NCBI RefSeq assembly: GCF_001579805.1
Contig: NZ_CP014546.1
Location: 2,666,001 to 2,730,000, forward strand
Source of the DNA: Pseudomonas azotoformans
Lineage (GTDB): Bacteria > Pseudomonadota > Gammaproteobacteria > Pseudomonadales > Pseudomonadaceae
Direction: 5' to 3'
Length of the DNA stretch: 64,000 nt
Each line of letters opens with the position of its first letter. Within the stretch, counting starts at the first letter, position 1. This document shows positions 1 through 7,468 of this stretch, piece by piece. Both the position numbers and the translations under genes were made by a program. The notes beneath the pieces are model-generated. The model searched no databases. It saw nothing but the letters and a program-made list of their open reading frames with translations, and was not told the DNA's origin.

Positions 1-54
1 GTTCATGGTCTGTTGTTGGAACCGTGTTGAGGAGACATCCGTGAGAACCGCGAT

Positions 55-79
55 GGGCGCAAGGCACTGCGTTGCGCCC
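55..79 (-). terminator. Stem-loop after the DUF1120 operon's last visible gene
   Basis: A perfect 8-bp inverted repeat (GGGCGCAA / TTGCGCCC, 9-nt loop) starts 10 nt beyond the stop codon of the DUF1120 gene at 89-709. On the minus strand it is not followed by a T-run, so it is not a classical intrinsic terminator. It could stabilise the 3' end or weaken readthrough into whatever lies left of the window. Confidence 0.45.
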
Positions 80-88
80 GGTTTTGCG

Positions 89-709
89 TTACAGGTACTT
101 GACGGTCAAGGTGGCGGAGCCATCGATGGGCACTTCTTCGGTCAGGGTCAGACCATTGGCCGGGGCGATGCTGGGCATAATGGTCACGTCGGCCACCAAC
201 ACCTGCACGGGGACTGGCGCGATGGTGGTGCTGTTGGCGACCGAGGTGAAGCCGTTGTTGATCAGGAACATCAGGCGTGTCCAAGTCAGCCCGCCATCGC
301 GCGAGGCGATGGGCCCTACATCAGCGCCATCCGCCACTGCCGATTCCACGGCCATGGCAAAGTAACCCAGTTTTTCGCTGCCGTTGACCAGGCCCAGGCC
401 GAAGGCCGCGTCGTCAACTGCGGAGGCCGAGCCCGCACGGTTATCCTTCGGTTCGATTGCCATCAAGGTTGCGCCATCGCAGGTGATGGTCAGTTGCAAG
501 GTTTGGTCGGTCAGTCGGGTTTCTTCGTCAGCTTTGAGGTCCTTGGCGGAAATCTTGCCGATCTCCACATTACCGCCGCCGGACAGGGCTGGTTCACAGG
601 CACTCGGGGTGATCAACCCGCGCACGGTCAGATCCACACTGGAGGCGGCGTAGGCTTGGCCTGCCCCTGTGAACAGCAGGGCGGCGAACAGGGCGTTAAG
701 GGTCTTCAT
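89..709 (-). CDS. DUF1120 secreted protein, paralogue 1 (fimbrial-subunit-like)
   Basis: A 206-residue exported protein of the DUF1120 family, which is often annotated as a probable beta-fimbrial subunit. Residues 1-21 form a Sec signal peptide ending AYA. The mature start ASSVDLTVRG has alternating hydrophobic residues, followed by the family signature ITPSAC. Cys38 and Cys77 probably form a disulphide, and the chain ends DGSATLTVKYL with a penultimate Tyr. Those traits resemble chaperone-usher pilins (family knowledge); the pilus role is inference. The start at 709 was chosen because the signal peptide begins there, and the longer frame upstream has no sensible N-terminus. It is the last of four same-strand paralogues in view, 40 nt after the previous one. 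No chaperone or usher gene lies inside the window. Confidence 0.85.
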   Translation of the reverse strand: MKTLNALFAALLFTGAGQAYAASSVDLTVRGLITPSACEPALSGGGNVEIGKISAKDLKADEETRLTDQTLQLTITCDGATLMAIEPKDNRAGSASAVDDAAFGLGLVNGSEKLGYFAMAVESAVADGADVGPIASRDGGLTWTRLMFLINNGFTSVANSTTIAPVPVQVLVADVTIMPSIAPANGLTLTEEVPIDGSATLTVKYL

Positions 710-749
710 GGTGGTACTCCTAATGAGAGGCATTGAATGGAAAAGCGGC

Positions 750-1364
750 TTACCAGTACTTGAGTTGCAGCGTGGCCTGGCCGTCGAGCGGCACCTCATC
801 GAGCAGGGTCAGGTCGGTGGCGGGTACGATGATGGTGAACGTACGCAGGCGCGCGTTCAGCGACTTGAGGGCAATGGGGGTGTTGGGGCCGTCGAGGGCG
901 GCAAACGAGGTCAGTGCCTCGTGCCCCAAGTAGATGGATGGGACCCAGGTGGCGCCGCCATTGCTGGAGGTGATGACTTTGACGGGTGTTGCATCGGCCA
1001 CCGGGTCGAACAGCGAAAACGCTACGCTGCCCAGTTTTTCCTTGTCGGGGGTCAGGCCCAGTCCGTGGTGTCGCGGGTTGATAGCGGAAGTGCCCGAGCG
1101 ATTATCCACGGTGGTCAGCGTGAAAAACGTCTCTCCCTCGCACTGCACTTCAAGGCGCATCTCGGCCGGTTCCAGCCGTGTAGGTGAGCCTGGTAGCAGG
1201 TCCTTGGCTGTCATTTTGCCGTGGTCGATCACGCCGCCATTCGACAGCACGGGGGCGCAGGCGCTGGGGGTGATGGACCCAGAGACATTCAAGTCGGTGC
1301 TGCTGGCAGCGAACACGTCGGGCGCAAGCGCCGCGAGCAGCAGGGCGAGGGTAGGTTTATCCAT
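750..1364 (-). CDS. DUF1120 secreted protein, paralogue 2 (fimbrial-subunit-like)
   Basis: A 204-residue DUF1120 protein. The signal peptide covers about residues 1-19 (hydrophobic core LALLLAALA) and is less positively charged than in its paralogues. The mature N-terminus is ASSTDLNVSG, then ITPSAC with Cys36. The second cysteine is Cys75, the same 39-residue spacing as in the other copies, and the C-terminus is DGQATLQLKYW, so the final residue is Trp rather than Leu. The start at 1364 opens the signal peptide; a longer in-frame extension to 1601 reads through the neighbouring gene and was rejected. It lies third in the minus-strand operon, 29 nt after the gene at 1394-2032. Sequence divergence from its neighbours suggests old duplication with specialisation rather than recent copying. 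Confidence 0.83.
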   Translation of the reverse strand: MDKPTLALLLAALAPDVFAASSTDLNVSGSITPSACAPVLSNGGVIDHGKMTAKDLLPGSPTRLEPAEMRLEVQCEGETFFTLTTVDNRSGTSAINPRHHGLGLTPDKEKLGSVAFSLFDPVADATPVKVITSSNGGATWVPSIYLGHEALTSFAALDGPNTPIALKSLNARLRTFTIIVPATDLTLLDEVPLDGQATLQLKYW

Positions 1365-1393
1365 GGCACAGATCCTTGTGGTGGGTTGAGGTG

Positions 1394-2032
1394 CTAAAGG
1401 TAAATAACGTCCACGGTGGCGGAGCCGTCCAAAGGCACTTGTTCGGTGAGGCTCAGGCCGCTGGCCGGGGCAATACTGGTCTCGACATGCAAGTCGGCAG
1501 TGACGTTGAGCAATGGGATGGGGGCCGCGATACCCGACTCGACGGTGCCGAAAGCTGCCAGTTGATGGCGCACCAACCAGGTGCCGTGTGGAAAACTCCA
1601 CCAGCCTGCTCCGCCATTCATGCTGGCGAGGGGGATCACTGCCGCCGTATCAGAAACGGGATCGCTCAACGTCAGCAGATAGGTTCCGACTTTCTGGTCG
1701 CCATTGATCAGGCCCAGGCCGTAGCCGTAGCCATCATCTTTGTGCGCGGTACCGGCGCGGTTGTCGTTGCCCCGCAGGGCGAACAGCGTCGGAGCTACGC
1801 AATCCACGTGCAGCTTGAGGATGTGGGTGGGCAGCCAGGTGGAGCTGTCGGCGGACAGGTCTTTGGCCGCAATCTTTGCGAAATCGACCACTCCACTGGC
1901 ACTCAGGGTAGGGCTACAGGCACTGGGCGTGATGCTGCCGCGCACCGCCAGATCGGCGCTACTGGCGGCAAACGCTTGATGTGCCACGGCAACCAACAGC
2001 GCCGTCACCAGCGCCTGGAGACGGCCGCTCAT
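1394..2032 (-). CDS. DUF1120 secreted protein, paralogue 3 (fimbrial-subunit-like)
   Basis: A 212-residue DUF1120 protein with a clear signal peptide (residues 1-22, ending AFA). The mature start is ASSADLAVRG, then the signature ITPSAC (Cys39) and the second cysteine Cys78 in LHVDC. The C-terminus DGSATVDVIYL keeps the penultimate Tyr typical of donor-strand-exchange pilins. The middle contains NDNRAG, and GLGLING followed by the start of a YLLTLSDP strand, both conserved in the set. Its start codon overlaps the stop of the upstream paralogue by 4 nt, so the two are very likely translationally coupled. The ligand, partner chaperone and surface location are not visible in this sequence. Confidence 0.85.
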   Translation of the reverse strand: MSGRLQALVTALLVAVAHQAFAASSADLAVRGSITPSACSPTLSASGVVDFAKIAAKDLSADSSTWLPTHILKLHVDCVAPTLFALRGNDNRAGTAHKDDGYGYGLGLINGDQKVGTYLLTLSDPVSDTAAVIPLASMNGGAGWWSFPHGTWLVRHQLAAFGTVESGIAAPIPLLNVTADLHVETSIAPASGLSLTEQVPLDGSATVDVIYL

Positions 2033-2667
2033 AGGTAGCGCAACTCAAGCGTGGCGGAGCCGTCCAACGGCACGGTATCGATTAGGGTTAACCAGTCCAC
2101 TGGTGAGATGGCGGGCCAGACGATCACGTCCAACGCCAGGTTCTGCATGGGAATGGGCGCCAGAACACCTGAAGACCGGTTGCCAAAGCCTGTGAAGGTG
2201 GATGGAGGCCAAGGCGCTCCCGGTTCGAGCAGGTCCCAGGTGAGTCCGTTATCCAGCGATTTGAGCGAGTCGACGCTGGCGCCATCCGCCAGGATGTTGG
2301 CCATGTCCAGGAAATACGCCCCCACCAATTCGTCGCCGTTGATCACGCCCAGCCCATACATGGACGGATGCACCGCTTGGGGGCGTTCGGGTCGGTTGTC
2401 ATGGGTCTTGATGGCGAACAGGGCCTGTGCTTCGCAGTCGACCTTCAGTTCGAAGATGAATTTTGGCAGTTCGGTTGCTCCGGTTGGTCTGAGGTCTTTG
2501 ACCGAAATTTTGCCGTAATCCACTACACCGCCTTCGCTCAGGCTGGGGGTGCAGGCGCTCGGAGTGATTGCGCCTTTGACCGATAAATCCACCGCGCTGG
2601 CGGCCAACGCAAGCGTGCCATGGGTAATCAGCAGGGCGCCGACCAAGGCGGCGAGAGAGTCTTTCAT
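2029..2667 (-). CDS. DUF1120 secreted protein, paralogue 4, first gene of the operon
   Basis: A 212-residue DUF1120 protein that starts the minus-strand operon. The signal peptide covers residues 1-22 (MKDSLAALVGALLI... ending ALA). The mature start ASAVDLSVKG is followed by ITPSAC, with Cys39 and Cys78 in the conserved 39-residue spacing, and the C-terminus is DGSATLELRYL. The start at 2667 follows an AGGA motif about 12 nt upstream; a GTG one codon earlier is an alternative. The longer frame up to 2811 lacks a signal peptide at its N-terminus and was rejected. A promoter should lie in the 357-bp divergent region 2668-3025 shared with the receiver-Hpt gene, which also holds the candidate operator at 2861-2877. 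Confidence 0.85.
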   Translation of the reverse strand: MKDSLAALVGALLITHGTLALAASAVDLSVKGAITPSACTPSLSEGGVVDYGKISVKDLRPTGATELPKFIFELKVDCEAQALFAIKTHDNRPERPQAVHPSMYGLGVINGDELVGAYFLDMANILADGASVDSLKSLDNGLTWDLLEPGAPWPPSTFTGFGNRSSGVLAPIPMQNLALDVIVWPAISPVDWLTLIDTVPLDGSATLELRYL

Positions 2668-2860
2668 CACAACAGGTATTCCTATGCAGGGACTAGGGGG
2701 CAGATTGGCGCGGTGAAGTTGCCCATGGGTTTTATGGTTGTGGTGGGCACGCGCTGCTTCAGGGGAAAGCGGGGAGGAATTTAGCGCCGGGTCGGGGAGG
2801 CGGAAATGCAACTATTACGAATGACAGGGTGGCAATGACATAAAGGGGTTGTGGCGTGAG

Positions 2861-2877
2861 AAAAAGCGTTTTACGCC
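2861..2877. promoter_or_regulatory. Candidate operator in the 2668-3025 divergent intergenic region
   Basis: The 357-bp region between the divergent DUF1120 operon and the receiver-Hpt gene holds no gene that I can support. Its clearest signal, read on the minus strand, is GGCGTAAAACGCTTTTT, whose core GCGT-AAA-ACGC is an inverted repeat. A near-identical GCGTAAACGCTTT lies at 4688-4700 upstream of the fifth DUF1120 gene in the same orientation relative to that gene. The distance to the operon start at 2667 is about 195 nt. Binding by the RcsB-like regulator encoded nearby is inference. Confidence 0.4.
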
Positions 2878-3025
2878 GTGGTTGTCGTAGTTCTTGTATC
2901 GCTGATGGCCACTCGTTCGGATATTTTTCGCGATCCTTGATTTTCTGAAGCCATTCATTTGGGTTTGGTTAATCGTCTTATTTTGCGAAGAATTAGGGTG
3001 AGCGGATCGCTCCCTTTGGGGCTGC

Positions 3026-3808
3026 ATGCCTGGCCACTTTCCAGACCGACGTTTGTCCGGGCCACTGCCTGGAGCCCGGGTGCTCGTGGTGGACGACCAT
3101 TACACCTATCGCCTGCTATTAAGCTCGCTGCTGGAAAAACTCGGCGTCGCCCATCTGTGCTGTAGTGATGGGCAACAGGCGCTGCATGCACTGGCAGCAG
3201 AGCGTTTCGACCTGGTGATCAGCGACTGTCGCATGCCGGTGATGGACGGTTACACCATGACCCGCCAATTGCGCCTGCGCGAGCAGGCCGAGGGCCGACC
3301 GCCCACGGTCGTTCTGGGCCTGACCGGAAGCCTGGGGCCGGAAGAAGTTCGCCAATGTGTGGCGTGCGGGATGGACGGTTGGTTGACTAAACCCATAGGC
3401 TTTGCGCAATTGCGTGAGGTGTTGCATTGCTGGCTACCGCTTGAACCGGGCGGGCTTACCGTCGCCCCATCGGGGCTAAACAGTACTTTTCCCAGCCGTA
3501 CCAGTCTGATTGACGCGTTTGGTTCGTGGGACGTAGTAGAGCCGATGTTGTTCAGCCTGATCCAGGAGGCGCATGCAGACCTGGCCTTGCTGATTCATGC
3601 CCAAGCCGTTCTGGATGCCAAGCTGGCTGCCGAGTGTTTGCATCGCCTGGTAGGCAGCGTGGCGTTTCTGGGGGAAAACGGCCTGGAAGGGGGGGCAGTG
3701 GAGTTGATCAAGAATGTGCAGTTGACCGGCATGGCGCTGAGCCGGTCGGCGCTGGAAGAGTTTCGCCATGATGTCGAGCAGTATCTGAATTATCTGGCAC
3801 ATCTATGA
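3026..3808 (+). CDS. Stand-alone receiver-Hpt phosphorelay protein (detached hybrid-kinase C-terminus)
   Basis: This 260-residue cytoplasmic protein has a response-regulator receiver domain (about residues 18-135) and a histidine phosphotransfer domain (about 160-255). Visible receiver residues are Asp23/Asp24, the phospho-acceptor Asp67 in SDCRMP, Thr100 and Lys122. The Hpt motif is HRLVGSVAFLG with His206 as the likely phosphorylated residue. The order and wording match the C-terminal end of BvgS/EvgS/RocS-type unorthodox sensor kinases, but no HisKA or ATPase domain is encoded here. An in-frame stop at 2999-3001 closes the frame upstream, so this is a complete short gene or an old fragment. 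It sits between two DUF1120 loci and just before an RcsB-like regulator, which it probably phosphorylates (inference). ATG 3026 is the only good start, though its ribosome binding site is weak. Confidence 0.85.
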   Translation: MPGHFPDRRLSGPLPGARVLVVDDHYTYRLLLSSLLEKLGVAHLCCSDGQQALHALAAERFDLVISDCRMPVMDGYTMTRQLRLREQAEGRPPTVVLGLTGSLGPEEVRQCVACGMDGWLTKPIGFAQLREVLHCWLPLEPGGLTVAPSGLNSTFPSRTSLIDAFGSWDVVEPMLFSLIQEAHADLALLIHAQAVLDAKLAAECLHRLVGSVAFLGENGLEGGAVELIKNVQLTGMALSRSALEEFRHDVEQYLNYLAHL

Positions 3809-3977
3809 AGGAATATGTACCTCTGTAATGTAGTACTTTTCCGTATGTCATTTCTCTTAATTGTGTAGGCAGTTGTGTGTAACCCTTTAAATACGGGGTG
3901 GAGCGCTAAATCGATGATTTATTACCTATTGTTGCAGGAACTTGATCGCGTTATTTTCTCAGTCTCAAATTGCCATC

Positions 3978-4625
3978 ATGGAAAAGCCGATGATCCGCAT
4001 CATTATTGCTGACGATCACCCTATTGTTCGTGTAGGCCAAAAAGTGGTGATCGAGGCAAGTGGTAAGTACAAAGTAGTGGGCGAGGCCGATGGCCCGGAT
4101 CAGCTTTTGGAGTTGGTCAGCCGTATACCGTGTGACGTGATCGTGACCGATTTTGCCATGCCCGGTAATCAACAAGCCGACGGCTACGGGTTATTGGGTT
4201 TGCTGAATCGTCAGTACCCGGATGTGCCGGTGATTTTGGTGACCATGTTCGCCAATATCGCCACCCTAAGGGCTGCTTTTGGCCATGGTGCGCGAGGGCT
4301 CATCGCCAAGAGCGCGTCAGCCCGGGAGCTGCCTATGGCGCTGAAAACCGTGGTGCAGGGGCGCCAATTTGTCAGCGAGTGCTTGCGCGCGCAACTTGAC
4401 CAGGCCTGCCTGGAGCAGCCGACCCAGGCACCCAAGTTGTCTGGCAAGGAGCAGGAGGTGGTGCGCATGCTTGCCAGCGGTATGACGGTTAGCCAGATTG
4501 CGGCACGGGTTAATCGCAGTATTTCGACAATCAGTAAACAAAAAAGTACGGCGATGCATCGGTTATGTATCTCAACCGATGTGGATTTATTTACCTATGC
4601 GCGAGATGCCGGAATGGTGCCTTGA
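3978..4625 (+). CDS. RcsB/RocA-like LuxR-family response regulator
   Basis: A 215-residue response regulator, close to the 216 residues of RcsB. The receiver domain spans residues 5-125, with Asp12/Asp13, phospho-acceptor Asp58 in VTDFAMPG, a Thr in VTMF and a Lys in IAKS. The LuxR-type helix-turn-helix at the C-terminus contains LSGKEQEVVRMLASG and RSISTISKQKSTAMHRL, which closely resembles the RcsB recognition region. In P. aeruginosa such regulators (RocA1, RcsB) control cup fimbrial operons, which fits the flanking DUF1120 genes. The start was placed at ATG 3978 because MEKPMIR leads straight into the receiver; a TTG at 3942 behind AGGA is possible. The AT-rich gap 3809-3977 may carry its own promoter. 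Confidence 0.85.
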   Translation: MEKPMIRIIIADDHPIVRVGQKVVIEASGKYKVVGEADGPDQLLELVSRIPCDVIVTDFAMPGNQQADGYGLLGLLNRQYPDVPVILVTMFANIATLRAAFGHGARGLIAKSASARELPMALKTVVQGRQFVSECLRAQLDQACLEQPTQAPKLSGKEQEVVRMLASGMTVSQIAARVNRSISTISKQKSTAMHRLCISTDVDLFTYARDAGMVP

Positions 4626-4687
4626 TTATCAACTAAGTAAGTGTTCGTAATACTTGTATTGGGCAGGCGTTTGCTGCGCGGTAAAGT

Positions 4688-4715
4688 GCGTAAACGCTTT
4701 GGCGCCAATTGCGCC
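4688..4715 (+). promoter_or_regulatory. Candidate operator upstream of the fifth DUF1120 gene
   Basis: GCGTAAACGCTTT (4688-4700) repeats the motif found at 2861-2877. It is followed immediately by a second inverted repeat, GGCGC-CAATT-GCGCC (4701-4715). Together they lie 109-136 nt before the start codon at 4824, a usual distance for activator binding. The sequence is seen directly; assignment to the adjacent LuxR-type regulator is inference. Confidence 0.4.
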
Positions 4716-4823
4716 GGGGCTAAATCCCTAGTCTAATTACAAAGGGCGTATTGTTTGGGTGTTGGGTGCAGTGATGTACTTGGCGTTTAACAGTGACGCC
4801 CAACTTCTGCGAGCACGTTATAA

Positions 4824-5468
4824 ATGAAACATATGTTGAGTTTGATGACGATGGCTATTGCTTTGGCCGGTGGTGGGCAAGCGATGGCGGCGTCGAGTGT
4901 GGATTTAAGCATCAAGGGGAGTATTACCCCTGCGGCGTGTACGCCGACGCTTTCCAATGGTGGGGTGGTCATGCATGGAAAAATATCGTACAGCGACTTA
5001 AACCGTTACGGCGCTACCAAGCTACCCACCGCAACGATTGCGTTGAGTGTCAATTGCACGGCGTTGACCTTGTTTGCGATCAAACCCACCGATAATCGCG
5101 AGGGCAGCTCGTCTGAGTGGCCTGGAGGTCCATCATCCTTTGGGCTGGGACTTGTCAACGGCGATGCTAAGGTTGGCTTTTATTCGTTGAAAATGAACAA
5201 TTCCAAGGCTGACGGTGTGCTCCAGACGGTAATCGAATCTGTTGATGGGGAGACTTGGTTTGACGCGCTTGATAACGCTCAAATGTGGCAACCCAACTGG
5301 ATGAGGTCCTTTAAAGATTCTGCGGGCAGTGGTATTACCCCGGTGCCGGTGCAAATCATGTCGGCCGATATCCTGGTGGACACCACCATCAACGACAAAG
5401 CGCTCTTGCCGGTTACCCAGGAAATCCCCATAGACGGCAGCGCCACCCTCGACGTGGTCTACCTCTGA
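4824..5468 (+). CDS. DUF1120 secreted protein, paralogue 5 (fimbrial-subunit-like)
   Basis: A 214-residue DUF1120 protein on the opposite strand from the other four. The signal peptide covers residues 1-22 (ending AMA). The mature start ASSVDLSIKG is followed by ITPAAC, with Cys39 and Cys78 at the same spacing as in the minus-strand set, and the C-terminus is DGSATLDVVYL. It is a single-gene unit 198 nt after the RcsB-like regulator, with the shared operator-like motif upstream. Base composition is slightly more AT-rich than in the other copies. It is either a minor or tip subunit, or a separately timed alternative to the tandem set; the sequence does not decide. Confidence 0.85.
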   Translation: MKHMLSLMTMAIALAGGGQAMAASSVDLSIKGSITPAACTPTLSNGGVVMHGKISYSDLNRYGATKLPTATIALSVNCTALTLFAIKPTDNREGSSSEWPGGPSSFGLGLVNGDAKVGFYSLKMNNSKADGVLQTVIESVDGETWFDALDNAQMWQPNWMRSFKDSAGSGITPVPVQIMSADILVDTTINDKALLPVTQEIPIDGSATLDVVYL

Positions 5469-5564
5469 CCTACCCGCCACATTTATGCAGCAAATGGGCA
5501 TAGCCTTCCTCTCACGTGCGGACTATCGTGCAACCCGGAGAACAACAACGCCCGGAGCCTGCCC

Positions 5565-6035
5565 ATGACTGATGCCCACACCGCCCTGATCAACCATTTC
5601 TACCAGGCCTTCCAGCGCCTGGACGCCGAGGCCATGGCCGCCTGCTACACCGACGATGTGGTGTTCAGCGACCCGGCCTTCGGCGAACTGCGCGGCCGCG
5701 ATGCCGCAGACATGTGGCGCATGCTCACCACCCGCGCCAAAGACTTCTCCCTGACCTTTGACAACGTGCGCAGCGATGAGCGCAGCGGCGGCGCGCATTG
5801 GGTCGCCACCTACCTGTTCAGTGCCACCGGCAACACGGTAGTCAACGATATCCAGGCGCGTTTTGTGTTTCGCGACGGCAAGATCTGCGAGCACCATGAC
5901 AGTTTCGACCTGTGGCGCTGGTCGCGTCAGGCGTTGGGGACCAAAGGCCTGTTGCTGGGCTGGACGCCCATCGTCAAAAACGCTGTGCGCACCCAGGCGC
6001 TGCGTGGTTTGAAGGCATTCCAGGCCAGTCGTTGA
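5565..6035 (+). CDS. NTF2-like / SnoaL-type fold protein
   Basis: A 156-residue soluble protein of the NTF2-like superfamily. The N-terminus matches the usual helix (IxxFYxAFxxxDxxAMAACYxDD), followed by the strand VVFSDPAFGELRG and a conserved C-terminal strand region (ARFVFRDGKICEHHDSFDLWRW). Members are mostly small-molecule-binding proteins or isomerase-like enzymes; no specific catalytic set lets me name a substrate. The start at 5565 follows GGAG about 8 nt upstream. It is a lone gene 96 nt after the DUF1120 gene and 37 nt before the GIY-YIG gene. Confidence 0.8.
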   Translation: MTDAHTALINHFYQAFQRLDAEAMAACYTDDVVFSDPAFGELRGRDAADMWRMLTTRAKDFSLTFDNVRSDERSGGAHWVATYLFSATGNTVVNDIQARFVFRDGKICEHHDSFDLWRWSRQALGTKGLLLGWTPIVKNAVRTQALRGLKAFQASR

Positions 6036-6072
6036 TAAGCTTGGCGCTCCTGTGTTTTAGCCGAATCTACCC

Positions 6073-6348
6073 GTGACTGATCCTTCTGAACCCAAGCCCT
6101 GGTTCGTCTACCTGGTGCGCGCCGCCAATGGCTCGCTCTATTGCGGCATCAGCAATGACCCGGTGCGCCGTTTTGCCTCACACCAGAGCGGCAAGGGCGC
6201 GCGGTTCTTCCTGTCCAGCCCGGCGGTGGCGCTGGTGTACACCGAGCAATGCGCGAGCAAGGGCGAGGCGTTGCGCCAGGAACGGCTGATCAAAAAGTTG
6301 AAGAAGAGTGCCAAGGAGTGCCTGGCGGCCAGTGGTTCATTGATTTGA
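6073..6348 (+). CDS. GIY-YIG nuclease-superfamily protein (UPF0213 type)
   Basis: A 91-residue single-domain GIY-YIG protein. The defining segments are [17 protein letters not shown] (the GIY and YIG positions are VYL and YCG) and the downstream basic residue in [12 protein letters not shown], followed by the family's [14 protein letters not shown] helix. E. coli YhbQ is a comparable short protein with DNA-nicking activity. The start is GTG at 6073, because the domain begins within 12 residues and no better codon exists; the ribosome binding site is weak. Confidence 0.85.
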   Translation: MTDPSEPKPWFVYLVRAANGSLYCGISNDPVRRFASHQSGKGARFFLSSPAVALVYTEQCASKGEALRQERLIKKLKKSAKECLAASGSLI

Positions 6349-6423
6349 CTGATGGGTTCCCATCGCCCCGTTTCGGGTTGTTGCAGGCTAAGCTAGCGGC
6401 TCACTTCTAGAGCGGAGTCCGGC

Positions 6424-7359
6424 ATGTCTGAATTGATTCTTCATCACTACCCACAGTCCCCCTTCGCAGAAAAAGCCCGCCTGTTGCTGGGCTTCAAGGG
6501 CTTGTCCTGGCGCTCGGTGCACATCTCGCCGGTGATGCCCAAGCCGGACCTCACCGCCCTCACCGGCGGCTATCGCAAGACGCCAGTGCTGCAAGTCGGC
6601 GCGGACATCTACTGCGACACCGCCTTGATCGCGCGCCGCCTGGAGCAGGAAAAATCCACCCCCGCGCTGTTTCCCCAGGGCCTGGAACTGGTCACCCAAG
6701 GCTTCGCCGCCTGGGCCGATTCGGTGGTGTTTTCCCATGCCGTGGCGTTGGTGTTCCAGCCCGAATCCCTGGCCGTCAAATTTGCCAAGGTGCCGCCTGA
6801 GATGCTCCAAGTGCTGGTGGCCGACCGCGGCAAACTGTTCAGCGGCGGCACGGCGACGCGTGTGCAACTGGACCAGGCCTTGCACCAATGGCCGGCGATT
6901 GTCAGTCGCATCGATCAACAATTGCGCCACCAGGCGGGGGATTTCCTGTTCGGCGAGCCATCGATTGCCGACTTCTCCCTGGCTCACCCGTTGTGGTTCC
7001 TCAAGGGCTCCTCCGTGACCGCGCCGTTGGTGGACGCCTATCCCGCCGTCGCCGCCTGGCTGGATCGCGTGCTGGGTTTCGGCCATGGCACTTGCACCCA
7101 GATGAGCGCCGAACAGGCCTTGGATGTATCGCGCAATGCGGCACCGGCGGTTTTGCCTGAAGAAGTCTTCGAGGACTTGAACGGCTTCAAGGCCGGCCAG
7201 CAGGTGACCATTTGCGCCACCGACTACGGCACCGACCCGGTCGCGGGCGAACTGTTGTTTGCCGGGCGCGAAGAGCTGATCCTGCGCCGCAGCGACGAAC
7301 GTGCCGGCACCGTGCATGTGCATTTCCCACGCATGGGGTTTCGTATCCAGGCGCAATAA
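6424..7359 (+). CDS. Glutathione S-transferase family protein with long C-terminal extension
   Basis: A 311-residue protein. Residues 3-80 are a thioredoxin-like GST N-domain (YPQSPFAEKARLLLGFKG, then the cis-proline segment KTPVLQVG, then the glutathione-contact strand of the CDTALIARRLE type). A helical GST C-domain follows to about residue 225. The last 80 residues (TICATDYGTDPVAGELLF to GFRIQAQ) form an extra domain not found in ordinary 200-230-residue GSTs. The substrate is unknown. AGCGGAG at about 6411-6417 supports the start at 6424. Confidence 0.82.
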   Translation: MSELILHHYPQSPFAEKARLLLGFKGLSWRSVHISPVMPKPDLTALTGGYRKTPVLQVGADIYCDTALIARRLEQEKSTPALFPQGLELVTQGFAAWADSVVFSHAVALVFQPESLAVKFAKVPPEMLQVLVADRGKLFSGGTATRVQLDQALHQWPAIVSRIDQQLRHQAGDFLFGEPSIADFSLAHPLWFLKGSSVTAPLVDAYPAVAAWLDRVLGFGHGTCTQMSAEQALDVSRNAAPAVLPEEVFEDLNGFKAGQQVTICATDYGTDPVAGELLFAGREELILRRSDERAGTVHVHFPRMGFRIQAQ

Positions 7360-7401
7360 ATAAAATATTTTGCAAATAAAGGTGAGGTAAATCCACCGCC
7401 C

Positions 7402-7459
7402 ATCCGTGTAGTGCTTGAAACTGCGATCTATTCGCATTAACAGCGTTTTCTACACGGGT
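7402..7459 (+). promoter_or_regulatory. Structured 5' leader before the TonB-dependent receptor
   Basis: CCGTGTAG (7404-7411) pairs perfectly with CTACACGG (7450-7457), extendable by a G-U and an A-U pair. A small hairpin GCGA-TCTAT-TCGC (7423-7435) is nested between the arms. The 3' arm ends about 10 nt before the start codon at 7469, where a ribosome binding site should be, and no good Shine-Dalgarno sequence is visible outside it. It may control translation; no known riboswitch class is recognised. Confidence 0.35.
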
Positions 7460-7468
7460 TCTCACAGC

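Noticed and set aside
1..6. A minus-strand ATG at 4-6 as the start of a further operon gene
   Set aside because: Only two codons remain in the window and no ribosome binding site precedes it.
7358..7402. AT-rich stretch before the TonB receptor as a Fur box
   Set aside because: By hand alignment it does not match the 19-bp consensus well enough in any register.
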